Source: Candidatus Baltobacteraceae bacterium
GTDB taxonomy: Bacteria > Vulcanimicrobiota > Vulcanimicrobiia > Vulcanimicrobiales > Vulcanimicrobiaceae
NCBI GenBank assembly: GCA_036489885.1
Contig: DASXEW010000003.1
Location: forward strand, 930,001 to 994,000
DNA length: 64,000 bases
Direction: 5' to 3'
Shown here: one piece after another, positions 8,924-20,447 of the stretch
How positions within the stretch are numbered: position 1 is the first letter of the stretch
Layout of the letters: each line of letters opens with the position of its first letter
The notes under the pieces: model-generated
Database searches by the model: none
Told to the model about the DNA's origin: nothing
The model's input: the letters and a program-made list of their open reading frames with translations, nothing else
Translations under genes and position numbers: made by a program

Positions 8924-10783
8924 ATGCACATTCTCGGGACGGCGGGTCACGTCGACCACGGAAAATCTGCGCTCGTCCGCGCGCTGACGGGAACCGATCC
9001 CGACCGCTGGCGCGAGGAACAGCTGCGTGGTATGACGCTCGATCTCGGATTTGCGCATCTTCGTTACGATGACGGCGTCGAAGCCGGAATCGTCGACGTC
9101 CCGGGCCACGAACGCTTTCTGCACAACATGCTTGCGGGTGCCGCGGGCATGGAGATTCTTTTGCTCGTCGTTGCAGCGAACGAGGGCCCGCGTCCGCAAA
9201 CGCTCGAGCACCTCGCCATTCTCACGTATCTCAACGTGCGCAAAACGCTGCTCGTGCTCACCAAGCGCGATCTCGTCGATGCCGACGAGCTTGGGTTTGC
9301 GGAAGAGCTGACGCGCGAAGCGCTGCGCGGTACGGTCGCCGAGGGTGCAGAAGCGTATGCTGTCTCGACGCTCACCGGCGAGGGCATGAACGAGCTGCGA
9401 GCGGCGATTCACGCGGCGCTCGTCGCGTTGCCCGCACGCAAACCCGATGCGCCGGCGTTCTTGCCGATCGATCGCGTCTTCGCGCTTCCCGGTCACGGTA
9501 CGATCGTAACCGGAACGCTGATGCAAGGGACGCTCGGCGCCGGCGACACGTTGCGATTGCAGCCGAGCGGGCGCGACGTTCGCATTCGAAGTTTGCATGT
9601 CTTCGGTCAGAAACAGCAAGAAGTCCGCGGCGGCTCGCGTGTCGCTGCCAATTTGCCGCAGGTCGACGTTGCGGAAATCGAGCGCGGGGAGGTACTTGCC
9701 AGCTCAGAGTTCAGCGTGCAGCGCCAGTTTGAGGTTACGTTCACGCCGCTCGAGGGCGCGCTGCCGCTGCTGCGCCGAAGAAATCAGGTGCGCGCATATC
9801 TCGGCTCGGCAGAAATTCTCGGCACGCTTTCGTTCGAGGAGACGCCGCGCGAAGCGACGCCAACATCCGGGCTGCTTTCGTTGCGCCGTGCGGCAGCTAC
9901 GTATCCCGGCGAAGCTTTTGTCGTGCGGCGGCTCTCACCAAAGGACTTGCTCGGCGGCGGAACCGTCGGCGCCGGCGTCATCGCGGCGCAAGCCGATGAA
10001 GACGGTGCGCTCGATCCCGAAGAGCAGAATGTTCTTGCCGTACTCGCGTCGCTCGGGATCGCATCCGGGATCGCGACGACGATTGCGGCGCGCGCAAATC
10101 TGCGCGAGGAACGGACGCTCGTGATCCTCAATAGTCTCGTCGAGCGCGGCGTCGCACGCAAGCTCGCCAAACCCGTGGCATTCGTTGAAGGCCCTGCATC
10201 GGACGATTTGTACGCACGCGCGCTTTCGCTGCTCAACGTCTCGCATCGCGAACTGCCGTGGAAGATGGGTTTGACGTCGATCGCGCTTGCGAAAGCGCTC
10301 AGCGCGCAAGAAACGATCGTGGTTCGCGTTCTTGCGACCTATGTGGATGAAGGCCGGCTCGAATATCGCAACGGTTATTACGCCGCTCCTGGATTCACAC
10401 CGGAGCTTACGTCCGAACAGCGCCAATTCTTCGACGTGACGGTTCAGCTCGATTCTCAAAATCCGCTCGTCCCAATTGCGTTTGACGATTTGACCTCGGC
10501 GCTGCGAACGACCAAGATTCGCGGTGCGCAAGAAGCATATGAGACGCTCCTTGCAACCGGTGCGCTCGTAAAAGTGCACGATGCCGTCTATCGCGGCACG
10601 CAAGTTGCCGACGTCCGCGCGCGCGTCGAGGGGATGCTGCGCAAGGAAGGCTCGATGACGATGGCCCGCTTCCGCGATCTCATCGGAACATCTCGCAAGT
10701 ATGCGGTTCCGTTACTCGAGTGGTTCGACGCGGCCGGGATCACGATTCGCAACGGCGACGTGCGCACGTTACGCGCCGGTTGA
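8924..10783 (+). CDS. selB: Selenocysteine-specific elongation factor SelB
   Basis: 619 residues. GTPase domain with G1 'GHVDHGKS' (8-15), switch region '[13 protein letters not shown]', G3 '[12 protein letters not shown]' and G4 'TKRD', then EF-Tu-like barrels ('[23 protein letters not shown]') and C-terminal winged helices that bind the SECIS hairpin (final one near '[39 protein letters not shown]'). It delivers Sec-tRNA(Sec) to UGA codons. Together with selA and the tRNA-Sec at 33.84 kb it shows the organism decodes UGA as selenocysteine. Its stop overlaps the next start (TGATG). Confidence 0.95.
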   Translation: MHILGTAGHVDHGKSALVRALTGTDPDRWREEQLRGMTLDLGFAHLRYDDGVEAGIVDVPGHERFLHNMLAGAAGMEILLLVVAANEGPRPQTLEHLAILTYLNVRKTLLVLTKRDLVDADELGFAEELTREALRGTVAEGAEAYAVSTLTGEGMNELRAAIHAALVALPARKPDAPAFLPIDRVFALPGHGTIVTGTLMQGTLGAGDTLRLQPSGRDVRIRSLHVFGQKQQEVRGGSRVAANLPQVDVAEIERGEVLASSEFSVQRQFEVTFTPLEGALPLLRRRNQVRAYLGSAEILGTLSFEETPREATPTSGLLSLRRAAATYPGEAFVVRRLSPKDLLGGGTVGAGVIAAQADEDGALDPEEQNVLAVLASLGIASGIATTIAARANLREERTLVILNSLVERGVARKLAKPVAFVEGPASDDLYARALSLLNVSHRELPWKMGLTSIALAKALSAQETIVVRVLATYVDEGRLEYRNGYYAAPGFTPELTSEQRQFFDVTVQLDSQNPLVPIAFDDLTSALRTTKIRGAQEAYETLLATGALVKVHDAVYRGTQVADVRARVEGMLRKEGSMTMARFRDLIGTSRKYAVPLLEWFDAAGITIRNGDVRTLRAG

Positions 10784-12648
10784 TGAAAGCGCTTTTTGCG
10801 GCGCTGCTGTTGATCGTTGTCTGTGCGCCGGCATCCGCGGACCCCTCCCCTTCACCCTCGCCGAGTCCGCGTGGATTCGCGATTAGCGTTGATGCGCACA
10901 CGACATTTATTACGGACGGGACGCGGGGTCCGGGAGTCTCGCCGCCGGAAGGCCTCGGATTTGCTGCGGGCGCACCGCTCTCGCCACTGACGCCCTACGA
11001 TGTGTTTTCGAGCGCGCCTCTGACGCCCGGCAACGCCTCGGAATCCGCCGCATATTTTCGTCCGTCGTTTACGACGCCGGGACTCGTCTTCTCCGCGACG
11101 CTCGGGGCGGGCTATGTTACCGGCAGTACGACGGCGGCTGCATATTGGGGCGAACCGCTTTTTGATACGCTCAATCCGCATTTGGGTTTTCAGCAGCTCG
11201 GCTTTCGTATCGCGTTCCCAACGCACGCCGGTCAAGATGACGGTACCGGCTTCGCTGTATCAGTTCTTTCGGGTTCTGTCGCAACGACTGACGGACGCAT
11301 GCTGTTGCGCGGCGGCTGGTTCGATTTGCAGCAGAGCGATGGTTTTGTGTTCACGCAACCGGCAGTCACGAACTTTGCTCCGGCGATCGCGTTTGCGACG
11401 CCGGAAACGCTCGGCAACGGTTTACCGAATCTCGATTGGTGGCAAGCTTCCGACGGCGTTCTGCCCCTGCACGGCGTCGACGGCCTTTTCAAGGAAGGCT
11501 TGGGAACGCTCGAGCTGACCGACGCGGCGTTACCGTCACTGCCGGGAACCGGCGCACAACTGGAAATGGCGTCGTTCGTGATCGATCACGGAGAGGGAAC
11601 GCGCTACTCCGCGGATGTGCTGCACGTTTCGACGGGCGGGACCTTGGTTGCGACAACCGTCCTCTACGGTAGCAATGCTACGCTCGCGTTTACGCCGCAA
11701 GGTGCATTGCCGTCGAGCCTGATCGGCGGTCAGGAGCAAACGATCTTCGGTGTGCGCGCCGCGTTTCACGCGACGAAATCAATCGACGGTGTTGCGGAAT
11801 ATGGTCATTCGACATACGCGGCAACCAATGTCGCGGAACCCGGTACCGGACAGCCCGGCAATTACTATCACGTCGGCTTCACGCAAAACCTTGCGCACGC
11901 GAACTTCGGGATCGACGCCTATCGTAACGAGCCGTACTATGCGCAGGCGCTCTTGCCATACGGCACGCCGGAAAACGTGTGGAGCGTCGCGTGGTCGTGG
12001 CCCGGCCAATGGCTCAAGTCGAACTATCAGCTGATCAACGATTTTCCGGTGAACATCAATCGCGAAGGCTATCGTGCGCACGCTGCGATGACGGGTGGAC
12101 CGGTCGAAGTAAAGGTTGTCTACGGGAATTTTGGACAGATCACGCCGATCACGACAGCCAACGCGCTGCAGACCGGGTTCGTCGACGGCTTCTTCTTGCC
12201 GCAGAGCAATTTGTTCCCGACGCTCGGACGTCAGCATCAATATGGTCTTTGGAGCGCGTGGCATTCGAGCGCCGGCGATCTAACACTCGATTACGACGAA
12301 GACACGATGCGGCGGCTGGCAGGCCCGTTCAACGGGATCGACTCGGTCTCGTACGACGCGCCCTCGTACGTGCTGGGCTTCACGCACCATTTCAATCATC
12401 GATTGCTCGGATCGATCTCGTACGGACGCTACGCCATGCGTGGCAGCTTCGGCCAGGCGATCACCAACCTCGACTACGCCCAGCGCGTCGGGATGTCGGG
12501 CTTGGAATATGAGGAAGGCCCGACGACCGGAACTCTGATCTCGGTGCGCTGGTCGGGGCTGAACGGCATCCCCTCGGTCCCACCCACTGGCCCATCCCCC
12601 GCCTTCAGCGGTACGATGTTCGTCCTGGAGCAACGTTTGAAGATCTAG
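10783..12648 (+). CDS. Exported beta-strand-rich protein, probable outer-membrane barrel
   Basis: 621 residues. The start ATG overlaps the selB stop. Signal peptide '[19 protein letters not shown]' followed by a Pro-Ser repeat linker. The body alternates hydrophobic and polar residues with many aromatics and glycines ('FSATLGAGYVTGSTTAAAYW', 'LGSISYGRYAMRGSFGQA'), and ends in a strand-like segment 'GTMFVLEQRLKI', all typical of a transmembrane barrel. It lacks a TonB plug or OmpA domain and I do not recognise a family. Coupling to selB may be positional only. Confidence 0.6.
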   Translation: MKALFAALLLIVVCAPASADPSPSPSPSPRGFAISVDAHTTFITDGTRGPGVSPPEGLGFAAGAPLSPLTPYDVFSSAPLTPGNASESAAYFRPSFTTPGLVFSATLGAGYVTGSTTAAAYWGEPLFDTLNPHLGFQQLGFRIAFPTHAGQDDGTGFAVSVLSGSVATTDGRMLLRGGWFDLQQSDGFVFTQPAVTNFAPAIAFATPETLGNGLPNLDWWQASDGVLPLHGVDGLFKEGLGTLELTDAALPSLPGTGAQLEMASFVIDHGEGTRYSADVLHVSTGGTLVATTVLYGSNATLAFTPQGALPSSLIGGQEQTIFGVRAAFHATKSIDGVAEYGHSTYAATNVAEPGTGQPGNYYHVGFTQNLAHANFGIDAYRNEPYYAQALLPYGTPENVWSVAWSWPGQWLKSNYQLINDFPVNINREGYRAHAAMTGGPVEVKVVYGNFGQITPITTANALQTGFVDGFFLPQSNLFPTLGRQHQYGLWSAWHSSAGDLTLDYDEDTMRRLAGPFNGIDSVSYDAPSYVLGFTHHFNHRLLGSISYGRYAMRGSFGQAITNLDYAQRVGMSGLEYEEGPTTGTLISVRWSGLNGIPSVPPTGPSPAFSGTMFVLEQRLKI

Positions 12649-12664
12649 GCCGCTGAAGATCTAG
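12638..12664 (+). repeat. Tandem TGAAGATCTAG repeat at a gene end
   Basis: The 11-mer TGAAGATCTAG occurs at 12638-12648, where it supplies the stop codon of the barrel-like gene, and again at 12654-12664. The core AGATCT is a palindrome. This may be a chance local duplication. Confidence 0.4.
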
Positions 12665-12701
12665 CTGGCGCCTGCTTGCGTCGCTAGCGCAACTCAGCGC
12701 G

Positions 12702-12728
12702 TTAGCACTCGGTCATGGAGAGTGATAA
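12702..12728 (+). promoter_or_regulatory. CIRCE operator (HrcA-binding inverted repeat) of clpB
   Basis: TTAGCACTC, nine-base spacer, GAGTGATAA. This matches the CIRCE consensus TTAGCACTC-N9-GAGTGCTAA with one mismatch. It ends 1 nt before the clpB ATG, and the GGAG ribosome-binding site (12717-12720) lies in the spacer and second arm. HrcA repression of heat-shock genes through CIRCE is well established; control of clpB here follows from position. Confidence 0.88.
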
Positions 12729-12729
12729 C

Positions 12730-15356
<2,627 letters not shown>

Positions 15357-15360
<4 letters not shown>

Positions 15361-16493
15361 AGCTTCGCGCTGACCTCGAGCGTTCGGTAATGCGCCAGCG
15401 CGTCGAAATCCGGTTCGAGCGATAGTCCGGGACGGTCGTCGAGAACGGCAGTTCCGTCGACGATTGTATCGAGCGGTCCGGAGAAGATCGTTCGAAGCGG
15501 ATTAGGATTCGCATCGATTTCGAGCCGGCCGTCGCCACCAACCGCTGCAAGGAAATGCGCAGACGCGGCGAGTCCGATTGCTCCGCCGAGAAAGTGCGGG
15601 CAAAAGCGCTTGCCCGCGCGCCGCGCTTGGATTGCAATCGGTAGGCATGCGGAGAGGCCTCCCCACTTGCTGACATCGGGTTGAATCACCGCCGCGCTAG
15701 TGCCGCCGATGGCTTCATCAAACGCGGAACGGGAAGTTAGATTCTCGCCGAGCGCGAGTGGAGTTTCGGTACGCTGCGCAAGAGTTTCCCATTCCTGGCG
15801 TGGTGCATCGGCGCGCAGCGGCTCCTCGAGCCATTCGAGCTCGAACTCCGCGAGTGCTCGGACGGCATCCGACGCCTCAGCCAGATTCCAACCTTGATTC
15901 GCATCCGCCATCAAAGCGCACGAACTTCCGACGGTGGTCCGAATCGCGCGAAGGTTCGCTGAGTCTCGCTCGAGGCCGAAGGCTACCTTGAGCTTGAACG
16001 CGCGGTAGCCGGCGTCAAACATCTTCCGGGCCAACACCTCGGGCTTATCGGGATTGAGACCGCTTGCATAGACGCGAATTGCCGGCTCAGCACCACCGAG
16101 GAGTTTATAGAGCGGTTTGCGTTCTTTGCGCGCCTTGAGATCCCAAAGCGCGACGTCGATCCCCGAGATGCATTGCGCGATCGGTCCCGCTTCACCCGAT
16201 TGAATGGCGAGCACGCGCGTGCGCGCGGTGAGCATCTCGAAGAGCGCGGCCGGATCTCCGGCGTCTGCGCCGTTCAGCAGCCCGGAAAAGACCGAATCGA
16301 GGAGACGTGCGCGATGCTCGGCGCCGACCGAGGGAAAATTGCACCAGATTTCACCCCAGCCCATAACTCCGTCGATGTCTTTGAGACGTACGACGAGCAT
16401 CGGACGATCATTCATCACGCCGAACGACGTGCGAACCGGAGCTTCTATCGGCGCTCGAAGGACGAGCGCACGTAACTCACGCAGCTTCGCCAT
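15357..16493 (-). CDS. Enolase-superfamily enzyme, mandelate racemase/acid-sugar dehydratase type
   Basis: 378 residues with the capping domain and TIM barrel of the superfamily. Visible sites: KxK in 'FKLKVAFG', metal ligands in 'MADANQGWN' (Asp), 'EWLEEPL' (Glu) and 'LALGEN' (Glu), then '[10 protein letters not shown]' and 'CPHFLGG', giving an Asp-His pair as in the mandelate racemase group rather than the Lys of muconate cycloisomerases. Substrate unknown; an acid sugar or aromatic hydroxyacid is plausible. It is divergent from the importer and dioxygenase operon with only 5 nt between start codons. Confidence 0.8.
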
Positions 16494-16498
16494 AAGCT

Positions 16499-17254
16499 AT
16501 GTCGCGCTTTGGTGTTTGGCTGCTCCCCTGGGTAGGCTTGATCGTTCTTTGGTACGCCCTGCGAATGTCGGGAGTCGTGCGTCCCGGCCTGATTCCCGCG
16601 CCCGACGAAGTCGCAACGACGCTCATTACGCTCTTTGCCACCAAGGGCTTGTGGTTCGACGTGCTGATTTCGTCGGCACGCGTGCTGGCAGGTCTGGTCC
16701 TCGGCATCATCCTCGCGGTTCCTGTCGGCTTCTTGCTGGGTTGGTATCACCCCGTCGGCCGTCTTTTCGATCCCGTCATCAATTTCTTCCGTGCACTTCC
16801 ACCGATCGCGCTGATTCCGCTTGTCATCGTTTATTTTGGAATCGGCGAGCCGGCGAAGGTAATCATCCTTTTCTATGCGGCGTTCTTCTCGGGCGTTATC
16901 GTAATGTACGAAGGGATCGCGCAGCTCAATCCGCTTTTCGTCCGAGTATCGCGCACGCTGGGCGCTCGTGACGCGGAAATATTTCGCTACGTCATCATCC
17001 CGCTTTCGATACCGCATGTGCTAACTGCACTACGTGTCGCTCTGGGTGTCACCTGGGCGACGCTCGTCGCTTCCGAGCTCGTTGCTGCTCAACGCGGGCT
17101 TGGCGCGGTGATTCAGAACGCATCCAACTACTTTCAGATCAAAGTGATCTATGCCGGCATCATTTGCATCGGCCTCGTCGCGCTCCTGATGGATGCCGCC
17201 TTGCGTGCGATCTCGCGCCGCCTTCTCGCATGGCAAGAGCGCATCGCCACATGA
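16499..17254 (+). CDS. ABC transporter permease, SsuC/TauC family
   Basis: 251 residues with six predicted membrane helices and the EAA-type cytoplasmic loop 'GARDAEIFRYVIIPLSIPHVLTALRVALGVTWATLVASEL'. Typical of permeases for nitrate, sulfonate, taurine or aromatic carboxylates. First gene of an importer operon; its stop overlaps the ATPase start (ATGA). The cognate ATPase and binding protein follow directly, and dioxygenase genes come next, so an aromatic substrate is plausible. Confidence 0.9.
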   Translation: MSRFGVWLLPWVGLIVLWYALRMSGVVRPGLIPAPDEVATTLITLFATKGLWFDVLISSARVLAGLVLGIILAVPVGFLLGWYHPVGRLFDPVINFFRALPPIALIPLVIVYFGIGEPAKVIILFYAAFFSGVIVMYEGIAQLNPLFVRVSRTLGARDAEIFRYVIIPLSIPHVLTALRVALGVTWATLVASELVAAQRGLGAVIQNASNYFQIKVIYAGIICIGLVALLMDAALRAISRRLLAWQERIAT

Positions 17255-18066
17255 CCGTCCGCTTGATTCTCGAGCATGTCTCGAAAACGTTCGATGAGGG
17301 TCCACGTCATGTCGCGGCCGTCGATGACGTCGATCTGCAGATCGCCGACGGGGAGTTCATCTCGATCGTGGGACCCTCGGGCTGTGGAAAGACGACGCTT
17401 CTCAACATGATAGGCGGCTTCGTGATGCCGACGACGGGCCGCGTGCTTTTGGATGGCGCACCGATCGCCGGGCCCGGCTCCGACCGGGGCTTCGTCTTTC
17501 AAGACTATGGCGTCTTCCCGTGGCTAAGCGTCCGCGACAACATCGTTTTCGGACTCAAGCTGGGCGCGAATTTTGTCGCGCCGGGCGAACGCGCTGCGAT
17601 CGCAGACCGTTATCTCGACGTGATGGGCCTGCGCGATTTTCGCGACGCATATCCCAAGGCGTTGTCGGGTGGGATGAAGCAGCGCGTCGCATTGGCGCGT
17701 AGCTACGCCGTTCGACCGCAGTTTCTGCTCATGGACGAACCCTTCGGAGCGCTCGATGCGCAAACGCGGTACGCCATGCAAGATCTGCTTCTCGACCTAC
17801 AAGCACGCGAAGGGAAGACGATTCTCTTCGTCACGCACTCTGTTGAGGAAGCGCTTTACCTATCGTCACGCGTAATCGCCGTGACTGCGCGTCCAACGCG
17901 CATCCGCCGCGTTCTCGAGGTCCCGTTCGCATATCCTCGAAACGACACGCTTCGGCACGCTACTGAATTTCAAGCTCTGGTTGCCGAGCTGGAATCGGTC
18001 GTGATGAGCGAGTATGCGGCGCAACAACGCCAAACCGCAACATTAGCCAAAGAGGGGAATACATGA
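17251..18066 (+). CDS. ABC transporter ATP-binding protein, SsuB/TauB family
   Basis: 271 residues. Walker A 'GPSGCGKTT', Q loop 'VFQDYGVFPWLSV', signature 'LSGGMKQRVALARSYAV', Walker B 'FLLMDEPFGALDA' and switch His in 'FVTHSVEEALYLSSRV'. The PWLSV and SVEEA features are typical of the nitrate/sulfonate/taurine importer ATPases. Overlaps the permease before it and the binding protein after it by 4 bp each, so the three are one translationally coupled unit. Confidence 0.93.
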   Translation: MTVRLILEHVSKTFDEGPRHVAAVDDVDLQIADGEFISIVGPSGCGKTTLLNMIGGFVMPTTGRVLLDGAPIAGPGSDRGFVFQDYGVFPWLSVRDNIVFGLKLGANFVAPGERAAIADRYLDVMGLRDFRDAYPKALSGGMKQRVALARSYAVRPQFLLMDEPFGALDAQTRYAMQDLLLDLQAREGKTILFVTHSVEEALYLSSRVIAVTARPTRIRRVLEVPFAYPRNDTLRHATEFQALVAELESVVMSEYAAQQRQTATLAKEGNT

Positions 18067-19055
18067 AGAAACTTGCCCGTCGTTCGGCGCTGAGCTTGCT
18101 CGCCGCAGGCTCTGCCTCGGTGTATTTTTCGGTACCGGCCCGCGCCGCAACATCGGTTCGAGTCGGCTACTTGCACACGCTCGCCGTTGATGGCCAGATG
18201 TGGCTCGCGCAGTCGCTCGGCTCGTGGCAACGTGAAGGCATCGATCTGCAGCTCACACGCTTCGATACAGGCATCGGGTTATTTCAAGCGCTTGTCGGCG
18301 GCAGCATCGACGTGCTTTCGACCGGTGCCGTGATCTCGAACTTTCCCGCACGGGGCCAGGGCAAGGTCTTCTTGATCAATGACGTCGAGTGGGCGACGGC
18401 GCAGTTGTGGGCGCGTCCGGACAGCGGCATCAAATCGTTCGCGGACTTGAAAGGCAAGAAGATCGCGACGACCGCGGGTACCACCGCCAACGTCTTTCTC
18501 TACGAGGCGTTGCGTGCAAACGGTCTCGATATCGCAAAAGACGTGGAAGTCGTCAACCAGCCGATGCCGCAAGCCGTCACTGCCTTCATCGCAGGTGCCG
18601 TGCCGGCCGTCGCGCTGTGGGTTCCCTTTAATCTCCAAGTCGAGCAGCAGGTGCCCGGCGCGAAGATGCTGGTCGATGCGTCAAAATATTATCCGCAGGC
18701 GGCGATCGTCGACGGGTGGGCAACCCGCGACGACTATTATGGCGCGAACAAAGATTTGCTGCGCCGCTTCGTTCACGGCTGGATCGTTGCCAACGATACG
18801 CTGATCAAAGATCCGGAACGCTCGCTCGCGACGATCGGCAAGCAGTACGACGGCATACCAAGCGCGCAGCTTGAGACGATGTATAAGGCCGAGAAGGTGT
18901 TCGCGGCCAAAGACTGGGCCGCACGCTACAAAGACGGAACCGTAACGAAGTGGCTGCAGCATGTCACCGATGTCTACGTCGCGCTCGGCGCAATGCAGAA
19001 TCCGACACCGGCGGCACAGTACTTCGATCCGAGTCTGTTTCTTTCAAGTACCTGA
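18063..19055 (+). CDS. Periplasmic substrate-binding protein, SsuA/NMT1 type
   Basis: 330 residues. N-terminal 'MKKLARRSALSLLAAGSASV' with RR and an AxA cleavage site (PARAA) suggests export, possibly by TAT. The mature part follows the SsuA/NitT pattern: 'VRVGYLHTLAVDGQMWLAQ', 'FDTGIGLFQALVGGSIDVLSTGAV', 'IKSFADLKGKKIATTAGTTANVFLYEALRANGL'. It captures substrate for the permease/ATPase encoded just upstream. The ligand is not deducible from sequence; the pcaHG genes that overlap its stop hint at an aromatic acid. Confidence 0.88.
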   Translation: MKKLARRSALSLLAAGSASVYFSVPARAATSVRVGYLHTLAVDGQMWLAQSLGSWQREGIDLQLTRFDTGIGLFQALVGGSIDVLSTGAVISNFPARGQGKVFLINDVEWATAQLWARPDSGIKSFADLKGKKIATTAGTTANVFLYEALRANGLDIAKDVEVVNQPMPQAVTAFIAGAVPAVALWVPFNLQVEQQVPGAKMLVDASKYYPQAAIVDGWATRDDYYGANKDLLRRFVHGWIVANDTLIKDPERSLATIGKQYDGIPSAQLETMYKAEKVFAAKDWAARYKDGTVTKWLQHVTDVYVALGAMQNPTPAAQYFDPSLFLSST

Positions 19056-19723
19056 TGCAGCCGCCCTACGATCATCCGGGCTACCGCAGCACGGAAAAGC
19101 GCGCGCCTAAACAGCCGCTCTTAAAATTTCCGCATACCGCATCGGAAATCACAGGTCCCGGGTTCGATGAGAAATCGATCGGCCGGCCGCTGACCGATCT
19201 CACGCAGGCGCTCGGTGGTGAAGCGCAAGGCGAACGCATCATCGTTGCGGGACGTGTGCTCGACGATCGTGGCGCGCCGCTGCGGCGGACGCTAGTCGAA
19301 GTCTGGCAAGCGAATGCGGCCGGGCGCTACCGGCACGATGCGGATCAACATGCGGCTCCGCTCGATCCGCACTTCATCGGCAAGGGCTACGCGCTCACCG
19401 ACGATGCCGGCGCGTTCCGTTTCATCACGATCAAGCCGGGACCGTATCCCTGGCAGAATCATCCGAATGCATGGCGTCCTTCACACGTGCACTTTTCGGT
19501 TTTCGGCCCGGGTTTCGGCTCGCGGATCATCACGCAAATGTACTTTCCCGGCGACCCGCTCATCCCGATCGATCCGGTGCTCAACAGCATTCCGGACCTG
19601 GGCGCGCGCGAACGGCTGGTCGCACGGTTCGACCACGACGCGCTCAGTGAAGAAGGTTTTGCGCTCGGCTATCGCTTTGACATCGTGCTCAACGGGCGCG
19701 ATGCGACACCCCGCGATAACTGA
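19055..19723 (+). CDS. pcaH: Protocatechuate 3,4-dioxygenase beta subunit
   Basis: 222 residues. Intradiol dioxygenase with the four non-haem Fe(III) ligands recognisable: Tyr in 'ANAAGRYRH', Tyr in 'IKPGPYPWQNHP', and the two His in 'RPSHVHFSVFG'. The N-terminus 'PPYDHPGYRSTEKRAPKQPL' matches PcaH and not catechol 1,2-dioxygenase. It opens protocatechuate to 3-carboxy-cis,cis-muconate with the alpha subunit encoded next. Start ATG overlaps the binding-protein stop (TGATG). The later beta-ketoadipate genes pcaB, pcaC and pcaD are not in the window. Confidence 0.92.
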   Translation: MQPPYDHPGYRSTEKRAPKQPLLKFPHTASEITGPGFDEKSIGRPLTDLTQALGGEAQGERIIVAGRVLDDRGAPLRRTLVEVWQANAAGRYRHDADQHAAPLDPHFIGKGYALTDDAGAFRFITIKPGPYPWQNHPNAWRPSHVHFSVFGPGFGSRIITQMYFPGDPLIPIDPVLNSIPDLGARERLVARFDHDALSEEGFALGYRFDIVLNGRDATPRDN

Positions 19724-19724
19724 C

Positions 19725-20255
19725 GTGCCCGAGTTCATTCCGACCGCGTCGCAGACTGCCGGACCGTTCTTTCGCGGTGCGCTCCATCGCCCGGATTGGG
19801 AAGATCTCACCGCGCACTTAAAAGGGAAGCCGGTCCAGATCTCGGGTCGCGTTCTCGATCGTGACGGTGCCGGCGTGTTTGACGCCATGCTCGAGCTATG
19901 GCAAGCCGATTCGAATGGACGATATGCCGACGGCGAGGTCAGCGGCTTCGGTCGCGTGTGCACCGCCGAAAACGGAGATTTTACATTCACGACCGTCGTG
20001 CCGGGCGCGGTTGACGGACAAGCGCCGCATATCAACGTGAGCGTGTTCGCGCGCGGCTTGCTCAAACGGCTGGTTACGCGCATCTATTTTGCCGATCGCG
20101 CAGGCGAAAATGCGAAGGATGCGATCCTTGCGGCCGTCCCCGAGGGGCGCCGCTCGACGATGCTCGCCAAGGCCGATGGGGACGGGCGGTATCGCTTCGA
20201 TATCAAGCTGCAGGGAGAGGGCGAAACGGTGTTCTTCGAGCCCCCGACGGGTTGA
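19725..20255 (+). CDS. pcaG: Protocatechuate 3,4-dioxygenase alpha subunit
   Basis: 176 residues. Reads 'VPEFIPTASQTAGPFFRGAL', matching the PcaG start (xPxxxPETPSQTAGPY), then 'ISGRVLDRDGAGVFDAMLELWQADSNGRY', 'APHINVSVFARGLLKRLVTRIYF' and a C-terminal 'GDGRYRFDIKLQGEGETVFFE'. The alpha subunit is structurally like PcaH but has lost the iron site, as here. GTG at 19725, 1 nt after the pcaH stop, fits the family N-terminus; an in-frame ATG at 19701 is an alternative. The stop codon sits inside the TTGACA of the following promoter. Confidence 0.92.
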   Translation: MPEFIPTASQTAGPFFRGALHRPDWEDLTAHLKGKPVQISGRVLDRDGAGVFDAMLELWQADSNGRYADGEVSGFGRVCTAENGDFTFTTVVPGAVDGQAPHINVSVFARGLLKRLVTRIYFADRAGENAKDAILAAVPEGRRSTMLAKADGDGRYRFDIKLQGEGETVFFEPPTG

Positions 20256-20281
20256 CAGGGGCGCAGGCAGCCTGTTAAGGT
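20252..20281 (+). promoter_or_regulatory. Sigma-70-like promoter of the ilv leader operon
   Basis: TTGACA (20252-20257), 18-nt spacer, TAAGGT (20276-20281), a perfect -35 and a moderate -10. Transcription would begin a few bases before the leader peptide ATG at 20293. Confidence 0.6.
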
Positions 20282-20292
20282 CGGAAGACCTT

Positions 20293-20355
20293 ATGATTTC
20301 GGCCCAGTCCCTTATTCTCGTCGTCCTTATTAGCCGTCCCGTCGGGATCGGTTGA
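20293..20355 (+). CDS. Branched-chain amino-acid leader peptide
   Basis: A 20-codon ORF, MISAQSLILVVLISRPVGIG, with ten Leu/Ile/Val codons, seven of them in the run LILVVLI, preceded by GGAAG. It is followed by a terminator-like hairpin and then ilvB. This is the classical layout of transcription attenuation: ribosomes stalling at Ile/Val/Leu codons under starvation would favour an antiterminator. The position and codon content are direct observations; regulation is inferred from known ilv leaders. Confidence 0.82.
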   Translation: MISAQSLILVVLISRPVGIG

Positions 20356-20396
20356 GGTTGGCGCGTGTAAGGTAGCTGGTAGCCCAAAACACACAA

Positions 20397-20433
20397 GCCC
20401 CTAGCCGGTCCCGGCGGGGGTTTTTGATTTTTT
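20397..20433 (+). terminator. Attenuator terminator upstream of ilvB
   Basis: GCCCC-TA-GCCG pairs with CGGC-GGGG around a short loop, followed by TTTTTGATTTTTT. It lies 41 nt after the leader peptide stop and before the ilvB ribosome-binding site, so it would end transcription when the leader peptide is translated freely. Confidence 0.8.
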
Positions 20434-20447
20434 CTCTGGGGAGTTTT

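Noticed and set aside
12715-12729. In-frame ATG 12715 as the clpB start
   Set aside because: It lies in the CIRCE spacer and lacks a ribosome-binding site; ATG 12730 fits both GGAG and family length.
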